Source: Clostridia bacterium
Lineage (GTDB): Bacteria; Bacillota; Clostridia; Oscillospirales; Acutalibacteraceae
Direction: 5' to 3'
Length of the DNA stretch: 47,686 bases
NCBI GenBank assembly: GCA_017441385.1
Contig: JAFRXY010000031.1
Coordinates: 1-47,686 of the forward strand
Within the stretch, counting starts at the first letter, position 1. Every line of letters starts with the position of its first letter. Below the pieces are notes generated by a model that saw only the letters and a program-made list of their open reading frames with translations, was not told where the DNA came from and searched no databases. Positions 1-7,289 of this stretch are shown piece after piece. The translations under genes and the position numbers were made by a program.

Positions 1-140
1 AGAAATCCCAGCGAAACATTCGTTTCGCTAGTTAATACACAAAGTATTGCCTGCGGTTTTGGCGTCATCTGGCGAAAATATCTGCTAGCTGAACAAGTTC
101 AGCAGCGCCATCCGCACACGCGGAGATTCTGAACAGGCTC
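1..140 (-). mobile_element. MITE-like inverted-repeat element, copy 1 (cut by window edge)
   Basis: Reverse-complement copy of the element at 43339-43539, with only a few differences over the shared part. It ends at 140 in the terminal sequence GAGATTCTGAACAGGCTC, followed by TAA, which is the complement of the TTA that flanks the other copy. It carries the same internal hairpins: an AGCGAAAC/GTTTCGCT stem near 11-30 and a CTGAAC/GTTCAG stem near 91-104. It has no coding capacity. The far end lies outside the window, so its full length here is unknown. Confidence 0.75.
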
Positions 141-594
141 TAAGCTATTATTTGCGAAAAAGCCGGAAATTATGCATTGTCGACGATTCACAGGAAAACT
201 TATACAATTTGTAATATAAAAGCCCGCAAAGAATAAAACGGTTTTCCACTTGAAAAGTGTTGAAAAGTATGTTGATTGAGTGGAAAAGTGTGGAATTACA
301 GATTGTATTATTGAGCAAATGCAAATTACCGGGCGCAAATCGCGAGGTTTTCCCCACTTTCCACCGGGTTTTCCACCGGAATCACAGAAGGTGTAATATT
401 CAACAGCTCTCCACCGGTTTTGGTGATTCGCGGATATTTTTTCTACAATTTGTAATAACCCGGTTTTCAAATGTACTTGAATTGAAACTTATTACAAAAA
501 ACACGTCGAAATTTCACGTAAATGACAAATTCTGCACCGCTATTCCACCGGCGTTTTCAACAGACGGTGGAATAGCAAAAATCAAAACGCCCGG
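141..594. other. Non-coding spacer with DnaA-box-like motifs and a 12-bp stem-loop
   Basis: No convincing gene is present. The stretch repeats GTTTTCCAC/GTTTTCAAC-type nonamers on both strands (for example 241-249, 280-288 and 368-376), similar to relaxed DnaA boxes, together with several TTTGTAAT/ATTACAA motifs. A perfect 12-bp inverted repeat (539-550 with 565-576) frames the motif at 553-572, which recurs with one mismatch at 19957-19976. The stem is not followed by a T-run, so it does not look like a terminator. Possible roles are DnaA binding or replication-linked regulation; this is inference. Confidence 0.5.
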
Positions 595-622
595 TTGACT
601 AATAGGCGGGACGGTGTATAAT
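595..622 (+). promoter_or_regulatory. Promoter of putative antisense (antitoxin) RNA
   Basis: TTGACT (595-600), 16 bp, then a perfect TATAAT (617-622). Transcription would start near 629 and run into the hairpin terminator at 684-727. No open reading frame follows, so the product should be an RNA of about 100 nt. Confidence 0.65.
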
Positions 623-628
623 AAAGAT

Positions 629-727
629 ACAGACAGAGAGCCGGCTTGTTTGACAGACGACGCTCCGAACTACATTTAGCTAAGAAATAACCGATTAGTT
701 GGGAGCTAGGCGGTTATTTCTTTTTGT
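629..727 (+). ncRNA. Putative type I antitoxin RNA convergent with the small toxin gene
   Basis: A strong promoter at 595-622 and a hairpin terminator at 684-727 bracket about 100 nt without coding potential. The RNA converges on the minus-strand toxin gene and overlaps its stop codon and 3' end, the arrangement known for RatA/txpA and for the Fst par locus. Bases 663-668 (CTCCGA) are complementary to the TCGGAG of the toxin SD, which could allow a second contact at the translation start. The promoter and terminator are visible; the antitoxin role is inference from architecture. Confidence 0.5.
684..727 (+). terminator. Shared hairpin terminator of the toxin-antitoxin locus
   Basis: Stem GAAATAACCG (684-693) with CGGTTATTTC (711-720), followed on the plus strand by TTTTTG. 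The minus strand sees the same stem with a poorer T-run. The toxin stop codon (714-716) sits inside the stem, so both transcripts would share a complementary terminator. Confidence 0.7.
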
Positions 728-818
728 TGTCTGCGAATGACATGATTGCAATCACAAGACCGACGACTTCCACGAGCAAAGCCGCGGACATCATCAAGTC
801 CTGATATGTAACATACAT
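714..818 (-). CDS. Small hydrophobic peptide, putative holin-like type I toxin
   Basis: A 34-residue peptide beginning MYVTYQDLMMSAA and ending ADNKKK. One hydrophobic segment (about residues 9-28) is followed by a short lysine tail. This matches the pattern of the TxpA/Fst-type 'putative holin-like toxins' of Firmicutes (M-x-T-Y-x-x-L, one membrane helix, charged C-terminus). The ATG at 816-818 has a very strong SD (GGAGGTG) seven or so bases upstream. That SD lies in the 3' arm of a hairpin, and a second similar hairpin lies just upstream. A convergent RNA with a shared terminator lies downstream. The peptide is too short for routine gene callers. Toxicity is inferred, not shown. Confidence 0.7.
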   Translation of the reverse strand: MYVTYQDLMMSAALLVEVVGLVIAIMSFADNKKK

Positions 819-819
819 G

Positions 820-925
820 CGCACCACCTCCGATTCTTTGGAATAAAAAACCGGAGGAAGAAATAATTTTATATCTTTATAAAGATTTCACCTCCGATTT
901 TATTGAAATAAAACCGGAGTGCTGC
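820..925 (-). promoter_or_regulatory. Toxin 5' UTR with two tandem SD-sequestering hairpins
   Basis: Read on the minus strand, two similar modules follow each other. Each has a CTCCGG arm, a T-rich stretch, and a CGGAGGTG arm containing a perfect SD. The distal one (about 893-921) has a long stem with TTTTATT/AATAAAA pairing and no start codon after its SD. The proximal one (about 825-858) covers the SD used by the toxin ATG. Hairpins that mask the SD are common in type I toxin mRNAs; the duplicated module is unusual. Confidence 0.6.
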
Positions 926-971
926 CTGTATTTTTCATCTGAAAACGCCGGCATCTCTGCCTGCAAATGCA

Positions 972-1010
972 ATTCTATCACATGGCGGGAATTTAAACTG
1001 GCGGGAATTT
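972..1010 (-). promoter_or_regulatory. Probable toxin promoter with 11-bp direct repeats
   Basis: On the minus strand, TGTGATAGAAT gives an extended -10 (TAGAAT at 972-977), the same string seen in two rRNA-type promoters at 47401 and 47508. No good -35 is present at 17 bp. Two direct repeats GGCGGGAATTT (plus-strand 984-994 and 1000-1010, period 16) cover the -35 zone and could be an operator. Confidence 0.4.
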
Positions 1011-1034
1011 TGTCAAATATTTTACATTGAATGA

Positions 1035-1063
1035 TTGACAATCGGAGAAAATAGATTTACAAT
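1035..1063 (+). promoter_or_regulatory. ilvD promoter
   Basis: TTGACA (1035-1040), 17 bp, TACAAT (1058-1063), about 70 bases before the ilvD start. A small hairpin (ACCCG/CGGGT, about 1074-1090) and then the SD AGGAGG follow. Confidence 0.65.
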
Positions 1064-1134
1064 GATTGAAAGAACCCGTTTTTGCGGGTAATTCCAATTT
1101 TTGTATTATAATAATTTCAGGAGGTAATTTTTCC

Positions 1135-2796
1135 ATGAGAAGCGATATGCTTAAGGAAGGCCCCAGCAGAGCGCCTCACCGCTCCCTGCTCAAGGCTCTT
1201 TCCATCACTGATTCCGAAATGAAGCGCCCCTTTGTCGCGGTAGTCAATTCCTACAGCGAATACATACCCGGTCACATGCACCTGCGCGAGATCGGCGAGG
1301 CTGTCAAGGCGGGTATCCGCAATGCCGGCGGCGTGCCCTTTGAATTCCAGACCATCGGCGTTTGCGACGGTCTTGCCATGAACCACCCGGGCATGAAGTA
1401 CTCGCTGCCCTCCCGCGAACTGATCGCGGACTCCATCGAGGTCATGCTCACCGCTCACCCGATGGACGCGGTGGTCTTCATTCCCAACTGCGACAAGATC
1501 GTTCCCGGCATGCTGCTGGCGGCCTGCCGTATGAATATTCCCGCTATCTTCATCAGCGGCGGCCCCATGATGTCCGGCAAGTGCGACGGCACCAAGTACG
1601 GCCTTTCCGAGATGTTCGAGGCGGTGGGCAGCTTCTCCGCCGGCAAGATCGACGCGAAAAAGCTGCACGAGCTGGAAGTCAAATCCTGCCCGACCTGCGG
1701 CTCCTGCTCCGGCATGTACACCGCCAATTCCATGAACTGCCTGACCGAAGCCATCGGCATGTCGCTTCCCGGCGCGGCCACCTGTCTTGCCGTTTCCGCC
1801 AAGCGCCGCAGACTTGCCAAGATGAGCGGCGAAAGAGTCATGGAACTGCTCAAGAAGGACATCAAACCCCTCGATATCATCACCCCCAAAGCGCTCGAGA
1901 ATGCCCTTCGTTCCGAAATGGCGCTGGGCTGCTCCACCAATACCGTGCTTCACCTGACCGCTATCGCCTATGAAGCCGGCTGCCCCATCAATATGGAGAT
2001 CATCGACGACATCAGCAAGACCACGCCCCAGATCTGCAAGCTCAATCCCGCGGGTCAGATCTTCATTGAAGACCTTGAGGAAATGGGCGGCATCGAGGCG
2101 GTTCTGAAGGAACTCAGCAAGGCGGGTCTGATCAATACCGAATGTCTCACCGTTGCCGGCACAGTGGGCGAGAGAATCGCCTATGCGCCCGACGCGGACG
2201 GCACCGTCATCCGCAAGCTCGACAATCCTCACCGCAAGGACGGCGGCATTGCCGTTCTGCGCGGCAACATCGCCAAGGAAGGCGCGGTCGTCAAGCAGGG
2301 CGCCGTCGCTCCCGAGATGATGCAGCACCGCGGCCCCGCCAAGTGCTTTGACAGCGAGGAGGACGCCAGCGAAGCCATTCTCGGCGGCAGGATCAAGGAA
2401 GGCGACGTGGTGGTTATCCGCTACGAAGGTCCCAAGGGCGGCCCCGGCATGCGCGAGATGCTCAATCCCACTGCTTCGCTGGTGGGCATGGGTCTGGATA
2501 AATCGGTCGCTCTCATCACCGACGGACGTTTCTCCGGCGCGACAAGAGGCGCGGCGATCGGCCACGTTTCCCCCGAAGCGGCTGCCGGCGGACTCATCGG
2601 ACTCATTCAGGACGGCGATATGATCAATGTCGACATCACCAACCGCACGCTGACCCTTGAAGTGGACGACGCGGAAATCGAAAAGCGCCGCGCGGCATGG
2701 GTCGCTCCCGAGAAGCACCTCAAGGGATATCTTGCCCGTTACTACCAGCACGTCAGCAGCGGCTCGCAGGGCGCTGTCTTCCTCAAGGACGAATAA
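1135..2796 (+). CDS. ilvD: Dihydroxy-acid dehydratase
   Basis: Makes 2-oxo acids from 2,3-dihydroxy acids in valine, isoleucine and pantothenate synthesis; cytoplasmic iron-sulfur enzyme. The 553-residue length is normal. I chose ATG 1135 because AGGAGG lies correctly upstream and the product then begins [16 protein letters not shown] as in homologues; an upstream TTG at 1066 would add an atypical N-terminus. Two cluster-binding cysteines are visible, in NCDKIVPG (about residue 119) and [17 protein letters not shown] (about residue 190). The [13 protein letters not shown] segment has PGH where [2Fe-2S] enzymes carry a Cys, so it should be the oxygen-sensitive [4Fe-4S] type as in E. coli, in keeping with an anaerobe. 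It stands alone, with its own promoter and terminator; no other ilv gene is nearby. Confidence 0.96.
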   Translation: MRSDMLKEGPSRAPHRSLLKALSITDSEMKRPFVAVVNSYSEYIPGHMHLREIGEAVKAGIRNAGGVPFEFQTIGVCDGLAMNHPGMKYSLPSRELIADSIEVMLTAHPMDAVVFIPNCDKIVPGMLLAACRMNIPAIFISGGPMMSGKCDGTKYGLSEMFEAVGSFSAGKIDAKKLHELEVKSCPTCGSCSGMYTANSMNCLTEAIGMSLPGAATCLAVSAKRRRLAKMSGERVMELLKKDIKPLDIITPKALENALRSEMALGCSTNTVLHLTAIAYEAGCPINMEIIDDISKTTPQICKLNPAGQIFIEDLEEMGGIEAVLKELSKAGLINTECLTVAGTVGERIAYAPDADGTVIRKLDNPHRKDGGIAVLRGNIAKEGAVVKQGAVAPEMMQHRGPAKCFDSEEDASEAILGGRIKEGDVVVIRYEGPKGGPGMREMLNPTASLVGMGLDKSVALITDGRFSGATRGAAIGHVSPEAAAGGLIGLIQDGDMINVDITNRTLTLEVDDAEIEKRRAAWVAPEKHLKGYLARYYQHVSSGSQGAVFLKDE

Positions 2797-2817
2797 TATT
2801 TCTCCTATCTCATACCC

Positions 2818-2875
2818 CCCGCCGGGGCAGGTCGTTTTTTCCGAAAAAACAACTTTGCTCCGGCGGGCGATTTTT
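2818..2875 (+). terminator. ilvD terminator
   Basis: Long hairpin with outer stem CCCGCCGG (2818-2825) and CCGGCGGG (2860-2867), an inner TTTTTT/AAAAAA segment, then TTTTT at 2871-2875. Confidence 0.8.
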
Positions 2876-2884
2876 ATTCCCTGC

Positions 2885-2913
2885 TTGACAACCGCGGGGC
2901 AGGAATTTATACT
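2885..2913 (+). promoter_or_regulatory. holA-rnmV promoter
   Basis: TTGACA (2885-2890), 17 bp, TATACT (2908-2913). The next start codon, holA, is about 50 bases downstream. Confidence 0.7.
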
Positions 2914-2966
2914 ATAAACGTAAGACAGCAAAGCAGCAAAGCAGGAAAGGTCTGAATCAAAAGACA

Positions 2967-4022
2967 ATGGCTGAAATCAATTACTCCGCGCTGGAGGGAC
3001 ATATCGCTTCGGGAAAGCCATCGCAGGTCTATCTCATCTGCGGGGACGACGGTTTTCTCCGTAGAAGTGCGCTGGAAATGCTTAAGGAAAAATACAAGCC
3101 CGACGTGCTGCCGGAATTCAATTATACGGAATTCGACGGTTCGGAATGCACGGTGGACGAGATTGCCGCCGCCGCCGAAACGCTTCCCATGATGGCGGAA
3201 CGGCGCTTGGTGGTGGTGAAGGACATGGACGCCGCCGCCATCAGCGCCGATCAGTACCGCAAACTGGAGTCCTTTCTCGGCTCCATTGGAAACAACGACG
3301 GCTGTGTGCTGATATTCTTCAATGTGTCGGTGAAGGCTTCGGCAAAGAGCGGAGATAAACAGGGCGCCATGCGTGCCCTCATCAAGAAGAACGGCACGGT
3401 CATCAACTGCAAGACCCCTTCCCCCGCCGAAATCACCGGCATTCTGCTTTCCGAAGCGGCAAAGAACGGCACGCAGCTCAGCCGTTCCGACGCGGCTTAC
3501 ATGGTGGAACGCTGCGGCAGCGACATCACCAACCTGCTCAGTGAGCTTGCAAAGCTGCATTCCCTTTGCGGCGGAAAGATCACCCGCGCGGCGATTGACG
3601 CCAATACCACCCAGAGCGTCGATGTGAAGGCCTATATGCTCGCGTCCAACGTCATTTCGGGCAGGCGGGGCGACGCCTACCGCATTATGGAGGAACTGTT
3701 TGAGGAAAAGACCGAGCCAGTGGCGGTGCTGGCGATTATGTCAGGCGCGTTTATCGACCTATACCGGGCAAAACTCGCTTCGGAACAGCGCAAAAACGCC
3801 GATGATATGCCGGCGCTGTTCGGCGAGGAATACAAGGGCAAGGAGAAGCGGCTGAGCTTTTCCTTCCGCGACTGCCGCCGGTATTCCCCGACTCTTCTCC
3901 GCAGGTGGTGCGGCATGCTCTGCGACACCGACGCCGCGCTCAAAAGCAGCCGCGTCGATGGAAAAATTCTCATGGAAAAGCTGCTGGCCGAGATGTTCAC
4001 GGCAGCGGAGGCGGCGAGATGA
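2967..4022 (+). CDS. holA: DNA polymerase III subunit delta
   Basis: Clamp-loader delta subunit, which opens the beta sliding clamp for DNA polymerase III. At 351 residues it has the usual length. The N-terminus reads YLICGDDGFLRRSALEMLKEKY-like (residues 17-37), the YLxxGxDxFL signature of the family, followed by the degenerate AAA+ domain and the C-terminal collar region. The start ATG 2967 follows GGAAAGG. The stop overlaps the rnmV start by four bases (ATGA), so the two are translationally coupled. Nothing odd was seen. Confidence 0.93.
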   Translation: MAEINYSALEGHIASGKPSQVYLICGDDGFLRRSALEMLKEKYKPDVLPEFNYTEFDGSECTVDEIAAAAETLPMMAERRLVVVKDMDAAAISADQYRKLESFLGSIGNNDGCVLIFFNVSVKASAKSGDKQGAMRALIKKNGTVINCKTPSPAEITGILLSEAAKNGTQLSRSDAAYMVERCGSDITNLLSELAKLHSLCGGKITRAAIDANTTQSVDVKAYMLASNVISGRRGDAYRIMEELFEEKTEPVAVLAIMSGAFIDLYRAKLASEQRKNADDMPALFGEEYKGKEKRLSFSFRDCRRYSPTLLRRWCGMLCDTDAALKSSRVDGKILMEKLLAEMFTAAEAAR

Positions 4023-4615
4023 TCAGGATTAAAGAAGCGGTGATCGTGGAAGGAAAGTACGACAAAATCAGGCTATCCTCCCTGATCGAAGGGCTGATCA
4101 TCACCACCGACGGATTCGGCATTTTCAAGGACAAGGAAAAGATGGACTTGCTGCGCCACCTCGCGGAAACGCGCGGGCTGCTGGTGATCACCGACAGCGA
4201 CGCGGCCGGCTTCGTCATACGCAACCACCTGCGCTCCTGCATTCCGCCGGAACGGATCAGGCACGCCTACATTCCGGATGTGTTCGGCAAGGAGCGCCGC
4301 AAGACTTCCCCGTCGAAGGAGGGCAAGCTGGGGGTGGAAGGCATGTCCACCGAGGCGCTGCTTCTGGCGCTGCAACGCGCGGGGGTCACCTGTGACGAAT
4401 GCGCGTCCTCCCCAAATGAGGCGGAGGAAAAAAGGCTTATCACGCAAAAGGATTTCTACCGCTGCGGGCTTTCCGGAGGGGAGAACAGCGCCGCCAGACG
4501 TGCCGGACTGCTGCGTTTTCTCGGACTTCCGGAGAAAATGACCGCCAAGGCGCTGCTGGGCGTGATCAACGATTACATGACCTATGACGGATTTTATGAC
4601 TATTTCAGCGAATAA
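4019..4615 (+). CDS. rnmV: Ribonuclease M5 (5S rRNA maturase)
   Basis: TOPRIM-domain nuclease that trims both ends of 5S rRNA precursors in low-GC Gram-positives. The product (198 residues) starts MIRIKEAVIVEGKYDKIRL. The glutamate of VEGKYD (about residue 11) and the DSDAAG motif (about residues 60-65) are the TOPRIM metal ligands. The start is the ATG overlapping the holA stop; a longer frame reaching back to 3905 lies inside holA and is unlikely. B. subtilis has rnmV beside ksgA; here it is coupled to holA, and no ksgA is next to it. Confidence 0.9.
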   Translation: MIRIKEAVIVEGKYDKIRLSSLIEGLIITTDGFGIFKDKEKMDLLRHLAETRGLLVITDSDAAGFVIRNHLRSCIPPERIRHAYIPDVFGKERRKTSPSKEGKLGVEGMSTEALLLALQRAGVTCDECASSPNEAEEKRLITQKDFYRCGLSGGENSAARRAGLLRFLGLPEKMTAKALLGVINDYMTYDGFYDYFSE

Positions 4616-4661
4616 GCTTCCGGCTTTATTTTTATAAAATTAACTGAATATTTAAAAAATG

Positions 4662-4690
4662 TTTACAAATTACGGTTGCGGGATTACAAT
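4662..4690 (+). promoter_or_regulatory. Promoter of lipoprotein pair
   Basis: TTTACA (4662-4667), 17 bp, TACAAT (4685-4690). It precedes the metzincin-like lipoprotein gene by about 90 bases. Confidence 0.55.
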
Positions 4691-4780
4691 ACTTTCATTA
4701 CTCTTTACTTTAGGGAGTTTTTGTTATAAAATAATATCGAAGATGAATATTATTCCGTTGGAATTGTATTCCATAGGAGT

Positions 4781-5710
4781 GTGATTGCTATCAAAAGACG
4801 GGTTTTGACCATTCTCTCCGCCGCACTTTGTCTGGCTGTTCTTGCCTGCATGAGCGGCTGCGGTTGGCTGCCGTATAGCCGGCGTTCCGATGATTTTCCA
4901 TTCGATGATAGTGCGTCTGAAACGGAAGGGAATTTTCATTCCGCATACGACGGTGCGCAGGGTTCCGCCGGTTCTATGAACGGACGCACGCTGATGATAT
5001 CCATTTACACTGACGATGCCGGTACCTCGTGGGACGATCATTCATCTGATGATGCTGAAATGATGTTCGACACGCTTGACAATCTGCGAATCAGCACGGA
5101 CTATCTCACAAAGCAGGCGGCGCGTTACGGATGCGACGCCCGGTTTATATGTGACTGGGTGAAGAATACCGATCTGTACTATGAAGCGACGTTTTCCGAA
5201 TCGCTTGTCACCGAGTTCGGGGATTATTACGAAGTGCAGAAAAACTGGATAGAGCAGAATATCGACATTGACACGCTCAGGAGCAAGTACCGCGCCGACA
5301 ATGTGATCTACCTTTTCTTTTTCAACACGCCGTTTTCCAATCAGGTCAACCCGTGGTACCTCGGGTATTCCTGTTCCCCGGAATACTATGTCGAATTCTG
5401 CAATATTTACGTGCGGTTTGACGATGTGTATATTACCAAGCCGCCGTCCTACGCTCATGAGATCATGCACTGCTTCGGTGCGCATGATCTCTATTACGCC
5501 AATGAATTCATTCCGCAGCAATACGTCGATTATCTCGACAAAACCGATTCCAATGACATTATGTATACGGTGTACGATTCCAAGGATATCGGCAACGAAT
5601 TTACCGATCTTGACGCGTATTATGTCGGATTGATCGATGAATGCGCCGAAGTCGACAGGTGGAATCTGGCAAAAAGCGAACATATAACCGAACAACAGAC
5701 ATTTGGCTGA
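4781..5710 (+). CDS. Lipoprotein with metzincin-type zinc protease motif
   Basis: Secreted, probably lipid-anchored metalloprotease. The N-terminus has a signal sequence ending in a lipobox-like region (LACMSGC, Cys about residue 27). Residues 226-236 read HEIMHCFGAHD, a full HExxHxxGxxD metzincin zinc motif, and NDIMYT at about 259-264 fits the Met-turn. The region between the signal and the catalytic part is acidic and aromatic. Substrate unknown. The start is uncertain: GTG 4781 touches its SD (AGGAG ends at 4779), whereas ATT 4784 or ATC 4790 would have better spacing. A DUF3298 lipoprotein follows 22 bases later, so the two are probably co-transcribed from the promoter at 4662. Confidence 0.75.
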   Translation: MIAIKRRVLTILSAALCLAVLACMSGCGWLPYSRRSDDFPFDDSASETEGNFHSAYDGAQGSAGSMNGRTLMISIYTDDAGTSWDDHSSDDAEMMFDTLDNLRISTDYLTKQAARYGCDARFICDWVKNTDLYYEATFSESLVTEFGDYYEVQKNWIEQNIDIDTLRSKYRADNVIYLFFFNTPFSNQVNPWYLGYSCSPEYYVEFCNIYVRFDDVYITKPPSYAHEIMHCFGAHDLYYANEFIPQQYVDYLDKTDSNDIMYTVYDSKDIGNEFTDLDAYYVGLIDECAEVDRWNLAKSEHITEQQTFG

Positions 5711-5732
5711 TCAGACAGGAGGAATCATATTT

Positions 5733-6731
5733 ATGTTTAGCAACAGTATATTTGTCAAAAGAACACTGGCGCTGCTGGCTGCAACGGCGCTGCTGGCTTC
5801 ATTTGCTTCATGCGGCAGCGATGACAAAACTAACAGCTCTTCCAAAAAAAACACGGGGAGCGTGTCCCGTGCGACACGCGCGGCGGATAATCCCAATATC
5901 ATAGAATTCGACGACAGCGAGGAAGAAGACGACGGCGGCAAAAAGACGAATTCCAGCGAAGATGAAGTTTTTACCACCACCACTACGACGGCTCCTTCCA
6001 AAACCAAAAAGACCACCACCACCGCCTCTACCACCACCAAAAAAACAACAACAACCACCACAACAACAAAGGCCGCCGTCACCACGGCCGCAACGCAACC
6101 CGCGCCGCAGCTCAGCAATAAGTACAAAGTGGGTTACAAGACCTTTTCCTCTGACAACGGCAAGTGTACCTACAAGTACCCGCAGATAACAGGGCTTTAT
6201 GATGAAGCCATGCAGAGCTTCTACAACAGCTATTTTAAAAACAACAGCGTTTCCGTCGCTTCTGACACCGGACTCAGCAACTTCAGCGGCGTGTTTGAAG
6301 TCAAGTACAAGACGAAGGACACACTCAGCATCATTTTCCGTGAGAGCTATACCTACAGCGGCGCCGCGCACGGTTATTCCTGCGCCTATGCCATTACCAT
6401 TGACCTTGCCACAGGCAATACCGTTGTGCCGTCGGAGTCGGTGGATATCGATAAGGCGACCGAAGCCATCAAGGAGAAATCATGGACGCTTACCAGAGCA
6501 GTGGCGGGCGTGACGAGAGATGATGTCATTAAGTATTTCAATCAGTTTGACGAGGACACTGTCAGGGATAAAATGACCATAGACGACATGATCACAGTAA
6601 AGAATACCGGCGGCAAATACACGGTGAAGGGCAAGACCGGCTGTAATTCCTACTTTGACGTGAACGGCGATCCCGTGCTGATTCTCGAAGTGAATCACGC
6701 CCTCGGCGATTATGTGGAAGTGCAGTTCTGA
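5733..6731 (+). CDS. Lipoprotein with Thr-rich linker and DUF4163/DUF3298-type domain
   Basis: 332 residues. Signal peptide with lipobox FASC (Cys about residue 28), then an acidic/Ser stretch, then a linker about 50 residues long dominated by threonine and lysine, a typical wall-spanning spacer. The C-terminal 200 residues resemble the DUF4163-DUF3298 unit of RsiV and PdaC-like proteins: YSGAAHGYSCAYAITIDLATG is the characteristic core. In RsiV this unit binds lysozyme; in others the role is unknown, so no function is assigned. ATG 5733 is chosen for its AGGAGGAAT SD; an upstream TTG at 5703 overlaps the metzincin gene. Confidence 0.8.
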   Translation: MFSNSIFVKRTLALLAATALLASFASCGSDDKTNSSSKKNTGSVSRATRAADNPNIIEFDDSEEEDDGGKKTNSSEDEVFTTTTTTAPSKTKKTTTTASTTTKKTTTTTTTTKAAVTTAATQPAPQLSNKYKVGYKTFSSDNGKCTYKYPQITGLYDEAMQSFYNSYFKNNSVSVASDTGLSNFSGVFEVKYKTKDTLSIIFRESYTYSGAAHGYSCAYAITIDLATGNTVVPSESVDIDKATEAIKEKSWTLTRAVAGVTRDDVIKYFNQFDEDTVRDKMTIDDMITVKNTGGKYTVKGKTGCNSYFDVNGDPVLILEVNHALGDYVEVQF

Positions 6732-6754
6732 CAGTACCGTTCTCCAATCCAGCG

Positions 6755-6797
6755 GCAGCCGCAGAAACAGCTTTTGTCTGTCTCTGCGGCTGCTTTT
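6755..6797 (+). terminator. Terminator after lipoprotein pair
   Basis: Stem GCAGCCGCAGA (6755-6765) with TCTGCGGCTGC (6783-6793), followed by TTTT. Confidence 0.8.
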
Positions 6798-6932
6798 CAG
6801 TAGCATTTTACAAAAATTAAAAGTTTTTGTAAATCTGCAAAAATAGACTTCCAACTCATGAATTTATGTATTATAATAAATAGGTATAACTATGCAGGAT
6901 TGCAAAACAAAAAGGAGTCTGAATTTGAAACT

Positions 6933-7289
6933 ATGAAGAACAAGGTACGTCTGAATGTCTGCGGAACCGATTATTACATTGCCTCCGAGGATGACGAGAG
7001 CTATATCAGAGCGATTGGCGACGACGTGGACGCCCGCATGAATAAAATGATGGCGGGAAGCGACAGGGTTTCCACCACCATGGCAGCCGTGCTGTGCGCC
7101 CTCAGTTACGCCGACGAATGCAAGAAGGCCAACGCCACAGCCGACAGCCTTCGCGTGCAGATCAAAGCCTATATTGAAGAAAGCGAACGCTCCCGTCTGG
7201 AAGCCGAAGAGGCCAAGCGGGAAATCGAGCGTCTTCGCCGCGAGTTGCAGGGGGTTCGCCTGCGCCTTTCCGAGCTGGATGACAGATGA
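6933..7289 (+). CDS. zapA: Cell division protein ZapA-like
   Basis: FtsZ-associated protein that bundles FtsZ at the division site. The product (118 residues) begins MKNKVRLNVCGTDYYIASEDDESYIRAIG, the ZapA N-terminal fold, and ends in a long charged coiled coil (about residues 70-118, rich in E, R and L with heptad spacing). The SD AAAGGAG lies 15 bases before ATG 6933, farther than usual, but nearer alternative starts are out of frame or noncanonical. It overlaps the U32 peptidase start by four bases, a pairing conserved in many Clostridia. Confidence 0.82.
   Translation: MKNKVRLNVCGTDYYIASEDDESYIRAIGDDVDARMNKMMAGSDRVSTTMAAVLCALSYADECKKANATADSLRVQIKAYIEESERSRLEAEEAKREIERLRRELQGVRLRLSELDDR

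Noticed and set aside
141-594. Chromosomal replication origin
   Set aside because: DnaA-like motifs are present, but no dnaA, dnaN or rpmH is near, and consensus boxes are few.
257-598. 113-residue plus-strand frame in the first spacer
   Set aside because: Low-complexity translation of the DnaA-like motifs, no SD, no recognisable domain.
1117-2967. Long open frame on the minus strand opposite ilvD
   Set aside because: Shadow of the GC-rich ilvD codons; ilvD on the plus strand has clear family motifs, SD and promoter.
4724-5041. Minus-strand frame opposite the metzincin gene start
   Set aside because: No SD and no family features; overlaps a well-supported gene and its promoter.
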